Shown: positions 34,883 through 46,600, counted from the first letter of the stretch. The stretch is DNA of 64,000 nt from Phanerodontia chrysosporium (GCA_001910725.1 MJGA01000025.1:124001-188000); one strand, 5' to 3'. Numbers and translations: made by a program. The notes: generated by a model from the sequence alone, not told the origin.

Positions 34883-36770
34883 CTAAATACCAGTGGAGCC
34901 AAAACCATCGCTGCTGCGAATGGTTGAGTCGAGGCGAGAAACCGGAGTTGGTTCGGCGTAGGAGATTCTTTCGAGCACGAGTTGAGCGACACGATCACCC
35001 TTGTGGAAAGTAAAGGTGTCGGGCGAGTTGTTGATGAGTAGAATTTTGAGCTCCCCTCGATAATCTCGGTCAATAACGCCTGCTCCTATGTCGATGCCTC
35101 TGAGGCTGAGGCCACTCCGTGGTGCGACTCGAGCGTAGGTACCTGGTGGAGTACACATTCGAAGGCCCGTTGACGCTAGCTTGCGATCATGGGGCTTGAG
35201 CGTAAGGTCTTCCGTGATGAAAAGATCCAACCCTGCACTTTCTGGCGAGCCACGTGAGGGGAGTTTTGCGTCCTTGTTCATGAGCTCGACCTCGAACTGG
35301 TCGTCTGCTCCCCAAGATTGGAGTAGCGCGAGTTCGCGCACGAAAAACTCATCCTCCTCGTCGTGGTGGCGTTGCAGAAGGGAAATTGCCTTCGGCGCAT
35401 CTGGGTATTTCCTGTGGAATTGTTTGACCTTCGCCATAGCGTGCTTGAGATTGGGCAAGTATTCCCATGTGTCGCTATGCTCATCGTAGCCTCTCCACCG
35501 TACTCGGTACATAACACGGCCTTTAGAGTCTGGCTGTGCATCTACGATCTGCTCGACCTCGTACTCCTCGTCATCACCCACACGAATGGGTGGTAGGGGT
35601 TTGCGCGTGCGATTGGCAACCTCATCCTCGACGTGCTTCGTGAGCTTGCTTGCGTGGAAGACCGGGTGAATCTTCACATGGGCTGGTAACTTCAGCTTGA
35701 AGGTGACCGGTCCCAGCTGCTCTACGATCTCGTAAGGGCCTACTCGCTTTGGTGCCAGTTTCTTGGAGGGAACCCGAAGGTTCAGATCCTTTGCGTCAAG
35801 CCAAACACGGTCTCCGACCTTGAACAAGGGTTCTGATTTACCCTGGTCGTAGTACCACTTCATTCGCTCTGCAGCCAGCACGAGCGCGGCTTTCGCCTGA
35901 TCTTGGGCCTCCTGTCTAAGCTTCGTCCAGTCATCCAGTTCTGACAACCTTGTAACACGGTCCTGCTCCGGGAACATGCGTGGATGACGGCCATATTCGA
36001 CGAAGAATGGCGAGTTCTTGGTGCTTTCATGCGCCTGGTTGTTGTACGCAAACTCGGCAGAGGGCAAAAGGTACGCCCAGTCGTCCTGCCTGAAGCTTGT
36101 GTAGCAGCGCAGATACTGCTCCAATGACTGATTAACTCGCTCAGTCTGACCGTCTGCCTGAGGGTGAAACGCTGTAGTCATTGCTGACTTGATCCCCAGG
36201 AGTCTGCACCATTCCTGGAAGAGTTTCGCTGCGAACTGCGTTCCTCTATCTGAAATGATCTGTCTGGGTAGGCCGTGCAAAGGCCAAACACGCTCATAGA
36301 GCAAATTTCCCAGATCCTTGGCTGAAAACTCCTTGGTGATGGGGAGGAAATGTGCTCGCTTGGTTAAGCGGCAAACGACTACGAAGATAGCGTTGTAACC
36401 GTCCGACTCAGGCAAGTCCGTGATCATATCGCATGAGATTATCTCCCAGGGTTCCGACGGAACCTCGTTCGGTTGTAGCAGGCCAGCAGGCTTCTGGTTG
36501 ACGTTTTTATGCGACTGGCAGACTTCGCAGCCTGCGACGTACTTCTTGACGTAAACCGACATTCCTGGCCACCAGTAGTTGCGCGACAGCAACTCCAACG
36601 TCTTCCATCGTCCAGGGTGTCCAGCCCCAGGGAAGTCGTGGTGTAACTTGAGTAGATCCGCCCTAATCTTGTCGTCCTTGGGCACATACACCTTGCCTCA
36701 GTGCAGTAGTAGCCCGTCCTCGAGGTGCCATTCCGCTAAGTCCTTCCCGAACTCTCTTGGTCCTTTCTCG
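34883..36770 (-). pseudogene. pol: Inner pol 3' part (minus copy): integrase, chromodomain, dUTPase
   Basis: The 602-codon open frame starts at 36691, after a TGA stop at 36698-36700 that is CGA in the plus copy (45294-45296), a C-to-T change at a CpG. Integrase zinc finger (HHDFPGAGHPGRW, CEVCQSHK), catalytic core (SCDMITDLP, ISDRGTQFAAKL, HPQADGQTERVNQSLE), chromodomain (EYEVEQIVDAQPDSKGR, YRVRWRGYDEHSDTWEYLPN), then dUTPase in the last 140 residues (35296-34883) with all five motifs: AGLDLFITED, PRSGLSLRGIDIG, GVIDRDYRGEL, GDRVAQLVLERI, DGFGSTG. Unlike the plus copy its integrase is not frameshifted. Upstream of 36770 similarity to a normal pol is lost, so this copy cannot make reverse transcriptase. 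Confidence 0.88.
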
Positions 36771-37572
36771 TGGTCCATAACACTTGATGACTCTGTCATC
36801 CAACTGGGCTTGTATTGATCCTCTTGCTAGCCTCTTGCTAGTGTCCCTTATCACTGAATGGCCAGATTGCCTTGGGCTCGTATCGTGGAAGATTCTGGCT
36901 TCTCAATGTGGTTTCCACGATTATGGCAATCTACCCCCAATTCAGGATATGGCCTCCTGGACATAGGATCAGCCCCTTCTCAGGCTAGTGCGTTCAGCTC
37001 CAATGTGTGTAGGCTGACTCCAAGAGTCTATGCATAGCCAATATAGGTAAAAGCCCTTCTGACCCAACTTCTGCAGCTGCTCTCGACATTCTGAAGTATC
37101 TGGGGTTATACCCTGAATGCTAACTCCAACTAGGTGTTGCAAACATCTTCAGGTTGAGAGACACTGCCCTGTCGCTTGCTCGGCAAGCAACCCAAAACTT
37201 CTGCTTCAGTACCTCGAAGCTAAGTTGTGGAGCCCTCCCCAAAGGTACCAGTACCTCGGTGCCTAGGGACCTGCACTATCTGACTAACTCGTCCAATAAA
37301 TGGCACAACACTGGGCCTTCTGAGTAGTAATACTCGCCCTACTTTGGTTCTCAACAGTTGAGAGGCTCCAAAGTTTGGTCAGATAGCCGAAACTGAGGGA
37401 CACAACACTGGAATCTTTGATTCCTCCCTTCTGGCAGCTTAACTGCCCAAAACTGTGGCCAATCTGAGGTGGTGCAAGCGACAATTAGAGCCTAAACTCT
37501 GCTCTTTCCTCCTCGAAGTCCTAGTTCATCAGTTCTTCGAGTTCTGCTTATGCTGCCCATGCTCATCCCAGT
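36771..37572 (-). pseudogene. Degenerate internal region lacking reverse transcriptase (minus copy)
   Basis: About 800 bp between protease and integrase where the plus copy has 1.6 kb of RT and RNase H. Only a diverged remnant of the RNase H-integrase linker is recognised (minus strand, about 36880-36990: DPMSRRP, ELGVDC). The rest has many stops and no RT motif. Divergence here contrasts with the near-identical flanking gag and integrase, so this copy is a rearranged, non-autonomous derivative. Confidence 0.7.
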
Positions 37573-37899
37573 CTACTCTTTGACTAGACTTCTTCGAGCA
37601 GCTAAGGCCGAGGAAACGTCCTTTCCACCCAGATCTGTAATGAGGCATGCTTGTCTGGAGACATGGTCCCCTACGGCTACGTCAAGCCAAGCATACTCCT
37701 CAATACTGCCACACTTGTTCCTGGAGCCATCTGCGTTGTAAACGCGTATCTCCCTGGCCAGCTGGTTCGTCTTCAGCTTATGCTTCCTGACGAAGCGATG
37801 GCTAATGAACACAGCATAGGCCCCTGAATCAACCAGCACGGTAGTCTGCACTCTGATTTCCTTACTCTGACTCAGTGTTACTGGAATGATAAAGCTCAA
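37573..37899 (-). CDS. Retroviral-type aspartic protease domain (minus inner copy)
   Basis: A 108-codon frame with the retropepsin signature VLVDSGAYAVFISHRFVRKH and a downstream ITDLGGKDV segment. It is in the same frame as gag but separated from it by stops in about 85 bp (37900-37983), so its expression route is unclear. This domain is absent from the plus copy. The frame ends soon after the domain (RRSLVKE), in the degenerate region. Confidence 0.75.
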   Translation of the reverse strand: MSFIIPVTLSQSKEIRVQTTVLVDSGAYAVFISHRFVRKHKLKTNQLAREIRVYNADGSRNKCGSIEEYAWLDVAVGDHVSRQACLITDLGGKDVSSALAARRSLVKE

Positions 37900-37983
37900 A
37901 TGAAGGCCTTCCTCAATTCCAAAACATGTTCAATTGAGTCAAGTGGGTAAAGGAAATCGAAAACGGACCAGAGGTCATAACCT

Positions 37984-39564
37984 CTACATCAGTCCCTGCA
38001 GAAAATCCTCATCGTCTGAGAACACCACGCGGTTAATCTTCTGCGCCTTCTCCTTCGAAGACGACTTCTTCTTTTGCTTGGTCTTGGGGGTATCTTCTTC
38101 TTCTGAGCTATCCGAGCTCGACTCCTCGTCAGAGGCTACCTCCTGGAATCTCTCCGAGTCGCTGGCGTACACCTCGCGTACACTGTTCTTCGTGTGGCGA
38201 GAGCCCTTATCCTTCTCCTCTCCCTTTGAAGACGAAGCCTTTGATGAACTGGCCACCGGTGCATTGGTGGTTTTACTCGACGACGTCGAAGAACCTGAGT
38301 TGTTCTTCTTCGATGGACACTCCTTGGCGATGTGGCCTTTGCCTCCACACTGAGCGCAGCAGCCTTTCTTCTTCGCCTCCTCGAACGACATGGCAACCTT
38401 CTGAACTTTGGCTGTCTTGCCTTTACCCTGGGCTGAGCCCTTCTTCAAGGCGTCGACATCCATAGCGTCAGGGTCTTTCGACGACTGAGGCTGTCCAGAG
38501 AGTACGGTGCCCGTCAAGAGACGTTGATCCTGCAGAATCTCCTGAACATCCTTCAACCAACCATCCCAGGTCGTAGCCCACTGAGCACGACCACGGGCTG
38601 CCAGTACATCGGCGGCGGCACGAGGGGTATGGGCATAGGCTTTGACCAACAGTTCCTCGTTGGAGAAGCCAGTTTGGCGAGCCAGCGAACGGAAACGAGC
38701 AGCAAACTCATTGAAAGTCTTCTCGTTCGTTCCTTTCTTGCTGACAAGCTGCTCAAACTCTGCCCTTGCCCTGTCCTTCTTGTCGGTCTGTTGGAATCCT
38801 TTCTGGAGTTCGTTCACAAAGTTGGTCCAAGTACCAAGGGGCTTTGAGTCTGCCACCTTGTCGAAGTACTCTTGCATGACCTTCTTTGCTGAACCTCGCA
38901 GGTAAGTCATCGCCGTCTCTATCTTCTTTTCGTCGTCCATTACGCCACGGTGGCGCAACCAGAGTGCCATCGACTCGAGCCAGTCATCCAGCTTACTAGC
39001 CTTATCACCATTAAAGGTGTCAGGCTCCTTCATGGTAGGGAACAAAGACTGAGACAACCCAACGTTGCCTCCACTAGTGCCTTGCTGAACCAACACTTTC
39101 AAGCTCTCGTTCTCCTGCTTCAGCACCTGCATAGCGTTCTGCAAAACGCGATTTTGGTTCTGAGCCTCTGCTATCTGCGCAGACAAGTGCTGTCTAGTCT
39201 GCTCAAGAATGTCTATCTGCTCCTGAAGTGTCTTGGCCTCGGTTTTGCGTTTGCGAAGGGCTTCCTTCAAGCGAAGGACTTCTGAACCCATTTCCGACCT
39301 TACTTGAGCTATTTCAGCCTTTACCCAGTTACCCAGGCTGTCAACGAGGGCCTTAAAGTCACCAGGAGTCAGTCCTTCCTGAGCGGCTTGTACCCATGAC
39401 TGGCTGTACTCTTCGTAAGAGGTCGAAAGCGGCGCGGCGGCCAAAACTGGGGTAGGGCCTCCCTCAGCCATAGAGCCAAGTTCTAACGCTCCCCAAGGGT
39501 CCATGCCACTTGAACTCGAAGCAGAACGCAAACCAAAGTCAACAGGATTTGAATTGAGCGACAT
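37984..39564 (-). CDS. gag: Inner gag (minus copy)
   Basis: 526 residues. A long coiled coil (about residues 75-165: LKEALRKRKTEAKTLQEQID) precedes the capsid-like region (FNGDKASKLDDWLESMALWL, KVMQEYFDKVADSKPLGTW, FARLAR-type helices) and a single CCHC zinc knuckle CAQCGGKGHIAKEC near residue 408. The C-terminus is Ser/Lys/acid-rich (SDEESSSDSSEEEDTP). It differs from the plus copy at only a few residues, for example QID-I-LEQ against QID-T-LEQ and LQGLM against LQGPM. It starts about 30 bp after the end of ORF1. Confidence 0.9.
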   Translation of the reverse strand: MSLNSNPVDFGLRSASSSSGMDPWGALELGSMAEGGPTPVLAAAPLSTSYEEYSQSWVQAAQEGLTPGDFKALVDSLGNWVKAEIAQVRSEMGSEVLRLKEALRKRKTEAKTLQEQIDILEQTRQHLSAQIAEAQNQNRVLQNAMQVLKQENESLKVLVQQGTSGGNVGLSQSLFPTMKEPDTFNGDKASKLDDWLESMALWLRHRGVMDDEKKIETAMTYLRGSAKKVMQEYFDKVADSKPLGTWTNFVNELQKGFQQTDKKDRARAEFEQLVSKKGTNEKTFNEFAARFRSLARQTGFSNEELLVKAYAHTPRAAADVLAARGRAQWATTWDGWLKDVQEILQDQRLLTGTVLSGQPQSSKDPDAMDVDALKKGSAQGKGKTAKVQKVAMSFEEAKKKGCCAQCGGKGHIAKECPSKKNNSGSSTSSSKTTNAPVASSSKASSSKGEEKDKGSRHTKNSVREVYASDSERFQEVASDEESSSDSSEEEDTPKTKQKKKSSSKEKAQKINRVVFSDDEDFLQGLM

Positions 39565-39593
39565 CTTGATTCAAAAACGCGCAGATACAAAAA

Positions 39594-40234
39594 CTAATCG
39601 AGGTTCTTCTCCAAAAACAACCAATCTTCACCCAACTCCTGAATCAGCTCCCTGCAATGCTCAGCGAAGCGTGGCTTAAGCTCAGCGAAGCTATGTGCGC
39701 CTGCCTTCTTCAAATCCCTCGAAATCTTCTTCCACTCCCTCGTGGTGTACTCCTTCGTCTCGACGATGGTCTGAAGGTGTTTGCGAATGTTGTCGAACCT
39801 CTCCTTGAACAAGCCCAAGGTGTAGAGCTCGTGTTCAGTCAACCCAACTCGAAAACGCTGCTCGTCTAGCTTCTGAAAGAACGGACCCAAGTGGTTAAGG
39901 GCGCCGTTGAACTTTCGTCCGTAGTCGCGCAGCTGATGGACCTGAGTGTTGGTGTGAAAGCGAAGGTCTTTGGGAATGGGTTTGACTTCGATAGGGGGAG
40001 TAGGGGGAGGTTCAATACGTTCGATGAGGGGTAGAGGGGGAGGGGCGTTCGCGATGCGATCGAGTAGGCGGCGCTTGCGCTGTTCGTTGCGATAGTCTTC
40101 GAGCTGAAGCTGGTGCTTGAAGTCGTTCAAGTCTGCTTCACGAGCAAGCCTTTCACGACGACCAGGGACAGGGGTGTAGGGTGTAGTGCGAGGTTTGTAC
40201 GCAGGGCGCGGCTTCCCAACGTCTTTGAAGCGGT
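39594..40234 (-). pseudogene. Inner ORF1, 3' fragment (minus copy)
   Basis: Same sequence as the last 213 residues of the whole ORF1 at 41149-41961 (from HRFKDVGKPRP on; 178 codons from the internal Met at 40130). Its 5' part was separated by the nested insertion and inversion. Confidence 0.85.
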
Positions 40235-40239
40235 GAAGG

Positions 40240-40839
40240 TGTCACAGTTTTTCGTCTTAACCCTTAGGGTTAGGGGCAGCAGGTGACAGAAGCGATTACT
40301 CCGAACTGTGACATGCAGAAGCGCTGGAGTGACAGCCCTAGGCTCGGGGCTGGTCACGTGATACGGCGGTCACGTGATGCGCACACGTGCGGTATCCCAG
40401 GGTCACATGGTCGAAGGTCTAGAAGCAGGCAAGGGTCTGGAAGCGCCGAGACACTCCGGAATGGACTAGAAAGCCCTGGAGGTCTCTGGACAGGTCCGGA
40501 CAGTGCTGGAACGTTCTGGAGGTTTCTGGGACATCGTAGGAACATTTAGGAACGTGTAGGAGAATGTAGGAATGCCTGTAGGGCACTAGCCAATAGCGTA
40601 GTAGGTATTAGATAGCTAGGACCCTGAACACCGGTCCCTGGGGACCTGGTGCACATGTATATAAACCCTGAGGGCTGGGGGTGCCTCCCCAGCTTCAATC
40701 TCATCGCATCTCACCTCTCTAGCCTCTATACCTCGTCTTCAAGCCTGGCTACACCCTTTGTAGTCCAAGTAAACCTTTGCCAGTGAGTATTGCTGGTTGG
40801 TTTGGTGTATAGGCGCTAGGGCAGCGCATTTTTGTGATA
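40240..40839 (+). repeat. Inner LTR C
   Basis: 600 bp, same as LTR A by eye, with the same TATA box, CACGTG sites and TTAGGG pair. Together with the leader to 41320 it is a 1081-bp direct repeat of 33167-34247. Confidence 0.93.
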
Positions 40840-41148
40840 GAAGATTGAAGCTAGCCAACCTACTCCACCTTTGGTGGCCTAGGTTATTGCTTTGGGTTCT
40901 GGGGGCTTGTTTGAACAAGTGCTTTTGCGCTTTGTTCAGTTTTCTGCCGATCCACAGGCGCAAGTGGGCACTATAGTACCTTTTTAGGTACAGACAGGGG
41001 AACGTGGTGTAACCCACCTCAGAGGGCTTTGCCTGCGGACGAGTAACCCCTGTTGTAGTGCTGGACTAAGGGTGTAATACCCTGTCCAACCAGTTTTAGC
41101 TGTGTGGCGTGGAAACCCACAGTAATACCCCTTTCTCTTCGTTGAGGG

Positions 41149-41961
41149 TTGGCTGGCAGGAAAGCCTTGCGCTTTGCCTGTGTGGAGAAGTTTTCTGGCT
41201 TGTGTACACAGGCTGACCCGTGTTTACTAGTGCCTAAAGCTGCTAGGAACCGTTTTGTCCTTGCTAAGGACGAGAGCTCTGGCAAACCCTTGCTTGAGCG
41301 CATCAAGATCTCGAACCTTCACCGCTTCAAAGACGTTGGGAAGCCGCGCCCTGCGTACAAACCTCGCACTACACCCTACACCCCTGTCCCTGGTCGTCGT
41401 GAAAGGCTTGCTCGTGAAGCAGACTTGAACGACTTCAAGCACCAGCTTCAGCTCGAAGACTATCGCAACGAACAGCGCAAGCGCCGCCTACTCGATCGCA
41501 TCGCGAACGCCCCTCCCCCTCTACCCCTCATCGAACGTATTGAACCTCCCCCTACTCCCCCTATCGAAGTCAAACCCATTCCCAAAGACCTTCGCTTTCA
41601 CACCAACACTCAGGTCCATCAGCTGCGCGACTACGGACGAAAGTTCAACGGCGCCCTTAACCACTTGGGTCCGTTCTTTCAGAAGCTAGACGAGCAGCGT
41701 TTTCGAGTTGGGTTGACTGAACACGAGCTCTACACCTTGGGCTTGTTCAAGGAGAGGTTCGACAACATTCGCAAACACCTTCAGACCATCGTCGAGACGA
41801 AGGAGTACACCACGAGGGAGTGGAAGAAGATTTCGAGGGATTTGAAGAAGGCAGGCGCACATAGCTTCGCTGAGCTTAAGCCACGCTTCGCTGAGCATTG
41901 CAGGGAGCTGATTCAGGAGTTGGGTGAAGATTGGTTGTTTTTGGAGAAGAACCTCGATTAG
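41149..41961 (+). CDS. Inner ORF1, protein of unknown function upstream of gag
   Basis: 270 residues, between leader and gag. Basic N-terminal half, a proline-rich centre (NAPPPLPLIERIEPPPTPP) and a charged helical C-terminal half (LFKERFDNIRKHLQTIVETK). No zinc knuckle, protease or RT motif. The gag ATG follows 29 bp after its stop in the same frame class, so it may be expressed separately or by reinitiation. A comparable ORF of 229 residues occupies the same place in the outer element (50139-50828) with a similar helical C-terminus but little direct identity. I do not recognise the family; it could be a nucleocapsid-like or matrix-like accessory protein. Confidence 0.7.
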   Translation: MAGRKALRFACVEKFSGLCTQADPCLLVPKAARNRFVLAKDESSGKPLLERIKISNLHRFKDVGKPRPAYKPRTTPYTPVPGRRERLAREADLNDFKHQLQLEDYRNEQRKRRLLDRIANAPPPLPLIERIEPPPTPPIEVKPIPKDLRFHTNTQVHQLRDYGRKFNGALNHLGPFFQKLDEQRFRVGLTEHELYTLGLFKERFDNIRKHLQTIVETKEYTTREWKKISRDLKKAGAHSFAELKPRFAEHCRELIQELGEDWLFLEKNLD

Positions 41962-41990
41962 TTTTTGTATCTGCGCGTTTTTGAATCAAG

Positions 41991-43571
41991 ATGTCGCTCA
42001 ATTCAAATCCTGTTGACTTTGGTTTGCGTTCTGCTGCGAGTTCAAGTGGTATGGACCCTTGGGGAGCGTTAGAACTCGGCTCTATGGCTGAGGGAGGCCC
42101 TACCCCAGTTTTGGCCGCTGCGCCGCTTTCGACCTCTTACGAAGAGTACAGCCAGTCATGGGTACAAGCCGCTCAGGAAGGACTGACTCCTGGCGACTTC
42201 AAGGCCCTCGTTGACAGCCTGGGTAATTGGGTAAAGGCTGAGATAGCTCAAGTAAGGTCGGAAATGGGTTCAGAAGTCCTTCGCTTGAAGGAAGCCCTTC
42301 GCAAACGCAAAACCGAGGCCAAGACACTTCAGGAGCAGATAGACACTCTTGAGCAGACTAGACAGCACTTGTCTGCGCAGATAGCAGAGGCTCAGAACCA
42401 AAATCGCGTTTTGCAGAACGCTATGCAGGTGCTGAAGCAGGAGAACGAGAGCTTGAAAGTGTTGGTTCAGCAAGGCACTAGTGGAGGCAACGTTGGGTTG
42501 TCTCAGTCTTTGTTCCCTACCATGAAGGAGCCTGACACCTTTAACGGTGATAAGGCTAGCAAGCTGGATGACTGGCTCGAGTCGATGGCACTCTGGTTGC
42601 GCCACCGTGGCGTAATGGACGACGAAAAGAAGATAGAGACGGCGATGACTTACCTGCGAGGTTCAGCAAAGAAGGTCATGCAAGAGTACTTCGACAAGGT
42701 GGCAGACTCAAAGCCCCTTGGTACTTGGACCAACTTTGTGAACGAACTCCAGAAAGGATTCCAACAGACCGACAAGAAGGACAGGGCAAGGGCAGAGTTT
42801 GAGCAGCTTGTCAGCAAGAAAGGAACGAACGAGAAGACTTTCAATGAGTTTGCTGCTCGTTTCCGTTCGCTGGCTCGCCAAACTGGCTTCTCCAACGAGG
42901 AACTGTTGGTCAAAGCCTATGCCCATACCCCTCGTGCCGCCGCCGATGTACTGGCAGCCCGTGGTCGTGCTCAGTGGGCTACGACCTGGGATGGTTGGTT
43001 GAAGGATGTTCAGGAGATTCTGCAGGATCAACGTCTCTTGACGGGCACCGTACTCTCTGGACAGCCTCAGTCGTCGAAAGACCCTGACGCTATGGATGTC
43101 GACGCCTTGAAGAAGGGCTCAGCCCAGGGTAAAGGCAAGACAGCCAAAGTTCAGAAGGTTGCCATGTCGTTCGAGGAGGCGAAGAAGAAAGGCTGCTGCG
43201 CTCAGTGTGGAGGCAAAGGCCACATCGCCAAGGAGTGTCCATCGAAGAAGAACAACTCAGGTTCTTCGACGTCGTCGAGTAAAACCACCAATGCACCGGT
43301 GGCCAGTTCGTCAAAGGCTTCGCCTTCAAAGGGAAAGGAGAAGGATAAGGGCTCTCGCCACACGAAGAACAGCGTGCGCGAGGTGTACGCCAGTGACTCG
43401 GAGAGATTCCAGGAGGTAGCCTCTGACGAGGAATCGAGCTCAGATAGCTCAGAAGAAGAAGATACCCCCAAGACCAAGCACAAGAAGAAGTCGTCTTCGA
43501 AGGAGAAGGCGCAGAAGATTAACCGCGTGGTATTCTCAGACGATGAGGATTTTCTGCAGGGACCGATGTAG
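41991..43571 (+). CDS. gag: Inner gag (plus copy)
   Basis: 526 residues, same layout as the minus copy: N-terminal low-complexity segment, coiled coil, capsid-like helices and one CCHC knuckle (CAQCGGKGHIAKEC), with an acidic Ser-rich tail. Intact. The stop is followed by about 80 bp of gag-pol linker and then, where protease should begin, a deletion joins directly to the RT region. Confidence 0.92.
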   Translation: MSLNSNPVDFGLRSAASSSGMDPWGALELGSMAEGGPTPVLAAAPLSTSYEEYSQSWVQAAQEGLTPGDFKALVDSLGNWVKAEIAQVRSEMGSEVLRLKEALRKRKTEAKTLQEQIDTLEQTRQHLSAQIAEAQNQNRVLQNAMQVLKQENESLKVLVQQGTSGGNVGLSQSLFPTMKEPDTFNGDKASKLDDWLESMALWLRHRGVMDDEKKIETAMTYLRGSAKKVMQEYFDKVADSKPLGTWTNFVNELQKGFQQTDKKDRARAEFEQLVSKKGTNEKTFNEFAARFRSLARQTGFSNEELLVKAYAHTPRAAADVLAARGRAQWATTWDGWLKDVQEILQDQRLLTGTVLSGQPQSSKDPDAMDVDALKKGSAQGKGKTAKVQKVAMSFEEAKKKGCCAQCGGKGHIAKECPSKKNNSGSSTSSSKTTNAPVASSSKASPSKGKEKDKGSRHTKNSVREVYASDSERFQEVASDEESSSDSSEEEDTPKTKHKKKSSSKEKAQKINRVVFSDDEDFLQGPM

Positions 43572-43649
43572 AGTCTGCGACATCTGGTCCGTTTTTAGAT
43601 TTCCTTTACCCTCCCGACTCAGTAGAATGTATTAGATCAGTTTTGGAAT

Positions 43650-46600
43650 CGAGGGCTGGGAGCAGCTTGTCCCTGCACAGTATCAAGACTATGGGGACGT
43701 GTTTTCGAAGCGTGCAAGCGAACGGTTACCCGTACGAAAGCCTTACGACCACGCTGTCGAGTTTATCGACGGAGCTACCCTACCTCGACCAGCTCGTAAT
43801 TACTCGCTGTCGCCAGAAGAGAGGAATTCTCTGGACGAGTGGATTCAGGAGAATCTCGCCAAGGGATACATCAGACCAAGTAAATCCCCGCTGGCAGCAC
43901 CAGTCTTTTTCGTGAAGAAGAAGGACGGTTCATTGCGCTTGGTGCAGGACTACAGAAAGCTGAACGAAGTCGTTAAGAAAGACCGCTTCCCTATACCCAA
44001 GATCTCAGACCTTATAGATCGACTATCTAAGGCTAGTATATACACCAAGATTGACCTTAGATGGGGGTATAACAACGTCAGAATCAAGGAAGGAGACGAG
44101 TGGAAGCTGGCCTTCATCACACCTTTCGGTTTATACGAACCTACAGTGATGTTCTTCGGCCTCAGCAATGCACCAGCAACCTTTCAGCGCATGATGAACC
44201 ATATTCTCGACGATCTGATTCGAGAAGGGCATGTCATGGTCTACCTAGACGACATTCTCATCTTCACGAATGACTTGGACCACCATCGGCGATTAGTTCG
44301 CGAGGTATTGCAGCGGCTACGCGACAATGACCTGTTCGCTAAGCCAGAAAAATGCTTCTTCGAGACGGATAGCATTGAATACCTCGGAATGATCATCAGC
44401 AAGGGGTCGGTTCAGATGGATCCATCGAAGGTAGATGGCGTTTTATCTTGGCCCATACCCAAAAGGGTCAAAGATGTCCAGGCTTTCCTGGGTTTTGCTA
44501 ACTTCTACCGACGGTTTATTCGAGACTTTGGCAAGATTGTTCGCCCATTGTCAGAGCTTACCCGCAAAGGCAAAGAGTGGGAATGGGGGCCTGAGCAGCA
44601 GGATGCCTTCGATACACTCAAAAGAGCGTTCACTACTGCGCCTATTCTCAAGATTCCAGACGACGAGCACCCTTTTAGGCTCGAATGCGATTCGTCAGAC
44701 TTTGCTACGGGGGCTGTACTTGAGCAACTGGGCGAGGATGGCCTTTGGCACCCTGTCGCGTTTTACTCCAAGGCGCTAGGCGTACATGAGCGCAACTACG
44801 AGATATACGACAAGGAGATGCTAGCCATCATCCGCGCATTGAAGGAATGGCGCCACCACTTGGAGGGACACCCTCTACCATTCGACATATGGTCAGATCA
44901 CCAGAATTTGACCTATTTCCGCAAGGCGCAAGACTTGACGCGACGCCAAGCACGTTGGAGTCTTTTCCTCACACGTTTCCACTTCAAGTTGGAGCACAAG
45001 CCTGGAAAGACAATGAAGCGGGCTGATCCAATGTCCAGGAGGCCAGATCATGAATTGGGGGTGGATTGCGACAATCGTGAAAAAGTCCTTTTGAAGCCAG
45101 AATATTTCGCGATTCGAGCCATGCAACCAACCCATTCATCGATAGTGGACGATAGCAAACTGCTAGAAAGGATCAGAAAAGCCCTGCTGGACGACGAAGT
45201 CACCAAGTCGTACAAAGACCTGATGTTGAAAGGACCAAGAGAGTTCGGGAAGGACTTAGCGGAATGGCACCTCGAGGACGGGCTACTACTGCACCGAGGC
45301 AAGGTGTATGTGCCCAAGGACGACAAGATTAGGGCGGATCTACTCAAGTTACACCACGACTTCCCTGGGGCTGGACACCCTGGACGATGGAAGACGTTGG
45401 AGTTGCTGTCGCGCAACTACTGGTGGCCAGGAATGTCAGTTTACGTCAAGAAGTACGTCGCAGGCTGCGAAGTCTGCCAGTCGCATAAAAACGTCAACCA
45501 GAAGCCTGCTGGCCTGCTACAACCGAACGAGGTTCCGTCGGAACCCTGGGAGATAATCTCATGCGACATGATCACGGACTTGCCTGAGTCGGACGGTTAC
45601 AACGCTATCTTCGTAGTCGTTTGCCGCTTAACCAAGCGAGCACATTTCCTCCCATCACCAAGGAGTTTTCAGCCAAGGATCTGGGAAATTTGCTCTATGA
45701 GCGTGTTTGGCCTTTGCACGGCCTACCCAGACAGATCATTTCGGATAGGGGAACGCAGTTCGCCGCGAAACTCTTCCAGGAATGGTGCAGACTCCTGGGG
45801 ATCAAGTCAGCAATGACTACAGCGTTTCACCCTCAGGCGGACGGTCAGACGGAGCGAGTTAATCAGTCATTGGAGCAGTATCTGCGCTGCTACACAAGCT
45901 TCAGGCAGGACGACTGGGCGTACCTTTTGCCCTCTGCCGAGTTTGCGTACAATAACCAGGCGCATGAAAGCACCAAGAACTCGCCATTCTTCGTCGAATA
46001 TGGCCGTCATCCACGCATGTTCCCGGAGCAGGACCGTGTTACAAGGTTGTCAGAACTGGATGACTGGACGAAGCTTAGACAGGAGGCCCAAGATCAGGCG
46101 AAAGCCGCGCTCGTGCTGGCTGCAGAGCGAATGAAGTGGTACTACGACCAGGGTAAATCAGAACCCTTGTTCAAGGTCGGAGACCGTGTTTGGCTTGACG
46201 CAAAGGATCTGAACCTTCGGGTTCCCTCCAAGAAACTGGCACCAAAGCGAGTAGGCCCTTACGAGATCGTAGAGCAGCTGGGACCGGTCACCTTCAAGCT
46301 GAAGTTACCAGCCCATGTGAAGATTCACCCGGTCTTCCACGCAAGCAAGCTCACGAAGCACGTCGAGGATGAGGTTGCCAATCGCACGCGCAAACCCCTA
46401 CCACCCATTCGTGTGGGTGATGACGAGGAGTACGAGGTCGAGCAGATCGTAGATGCACAGCCAGACTCTAAAGGCCGTGTTATGTACCGAGTACGGTGGA
46501 GAGGCTACGATGAGCATAGCGACACATGGGAATACTTGCCCAATCTCAAGCACGCTATGGCGAAGGTCAAACAATTCCACAGGAAATACCCAGATGCGCC

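Noticed and set aside
34248..40239. Stand-alone minus-oriented element with two LTRs
   Set aside because: Only one LTR (B) is in this orientation; the other end lacks leader, LTR and a direct target duplication, so it is part of the rearranged complex.
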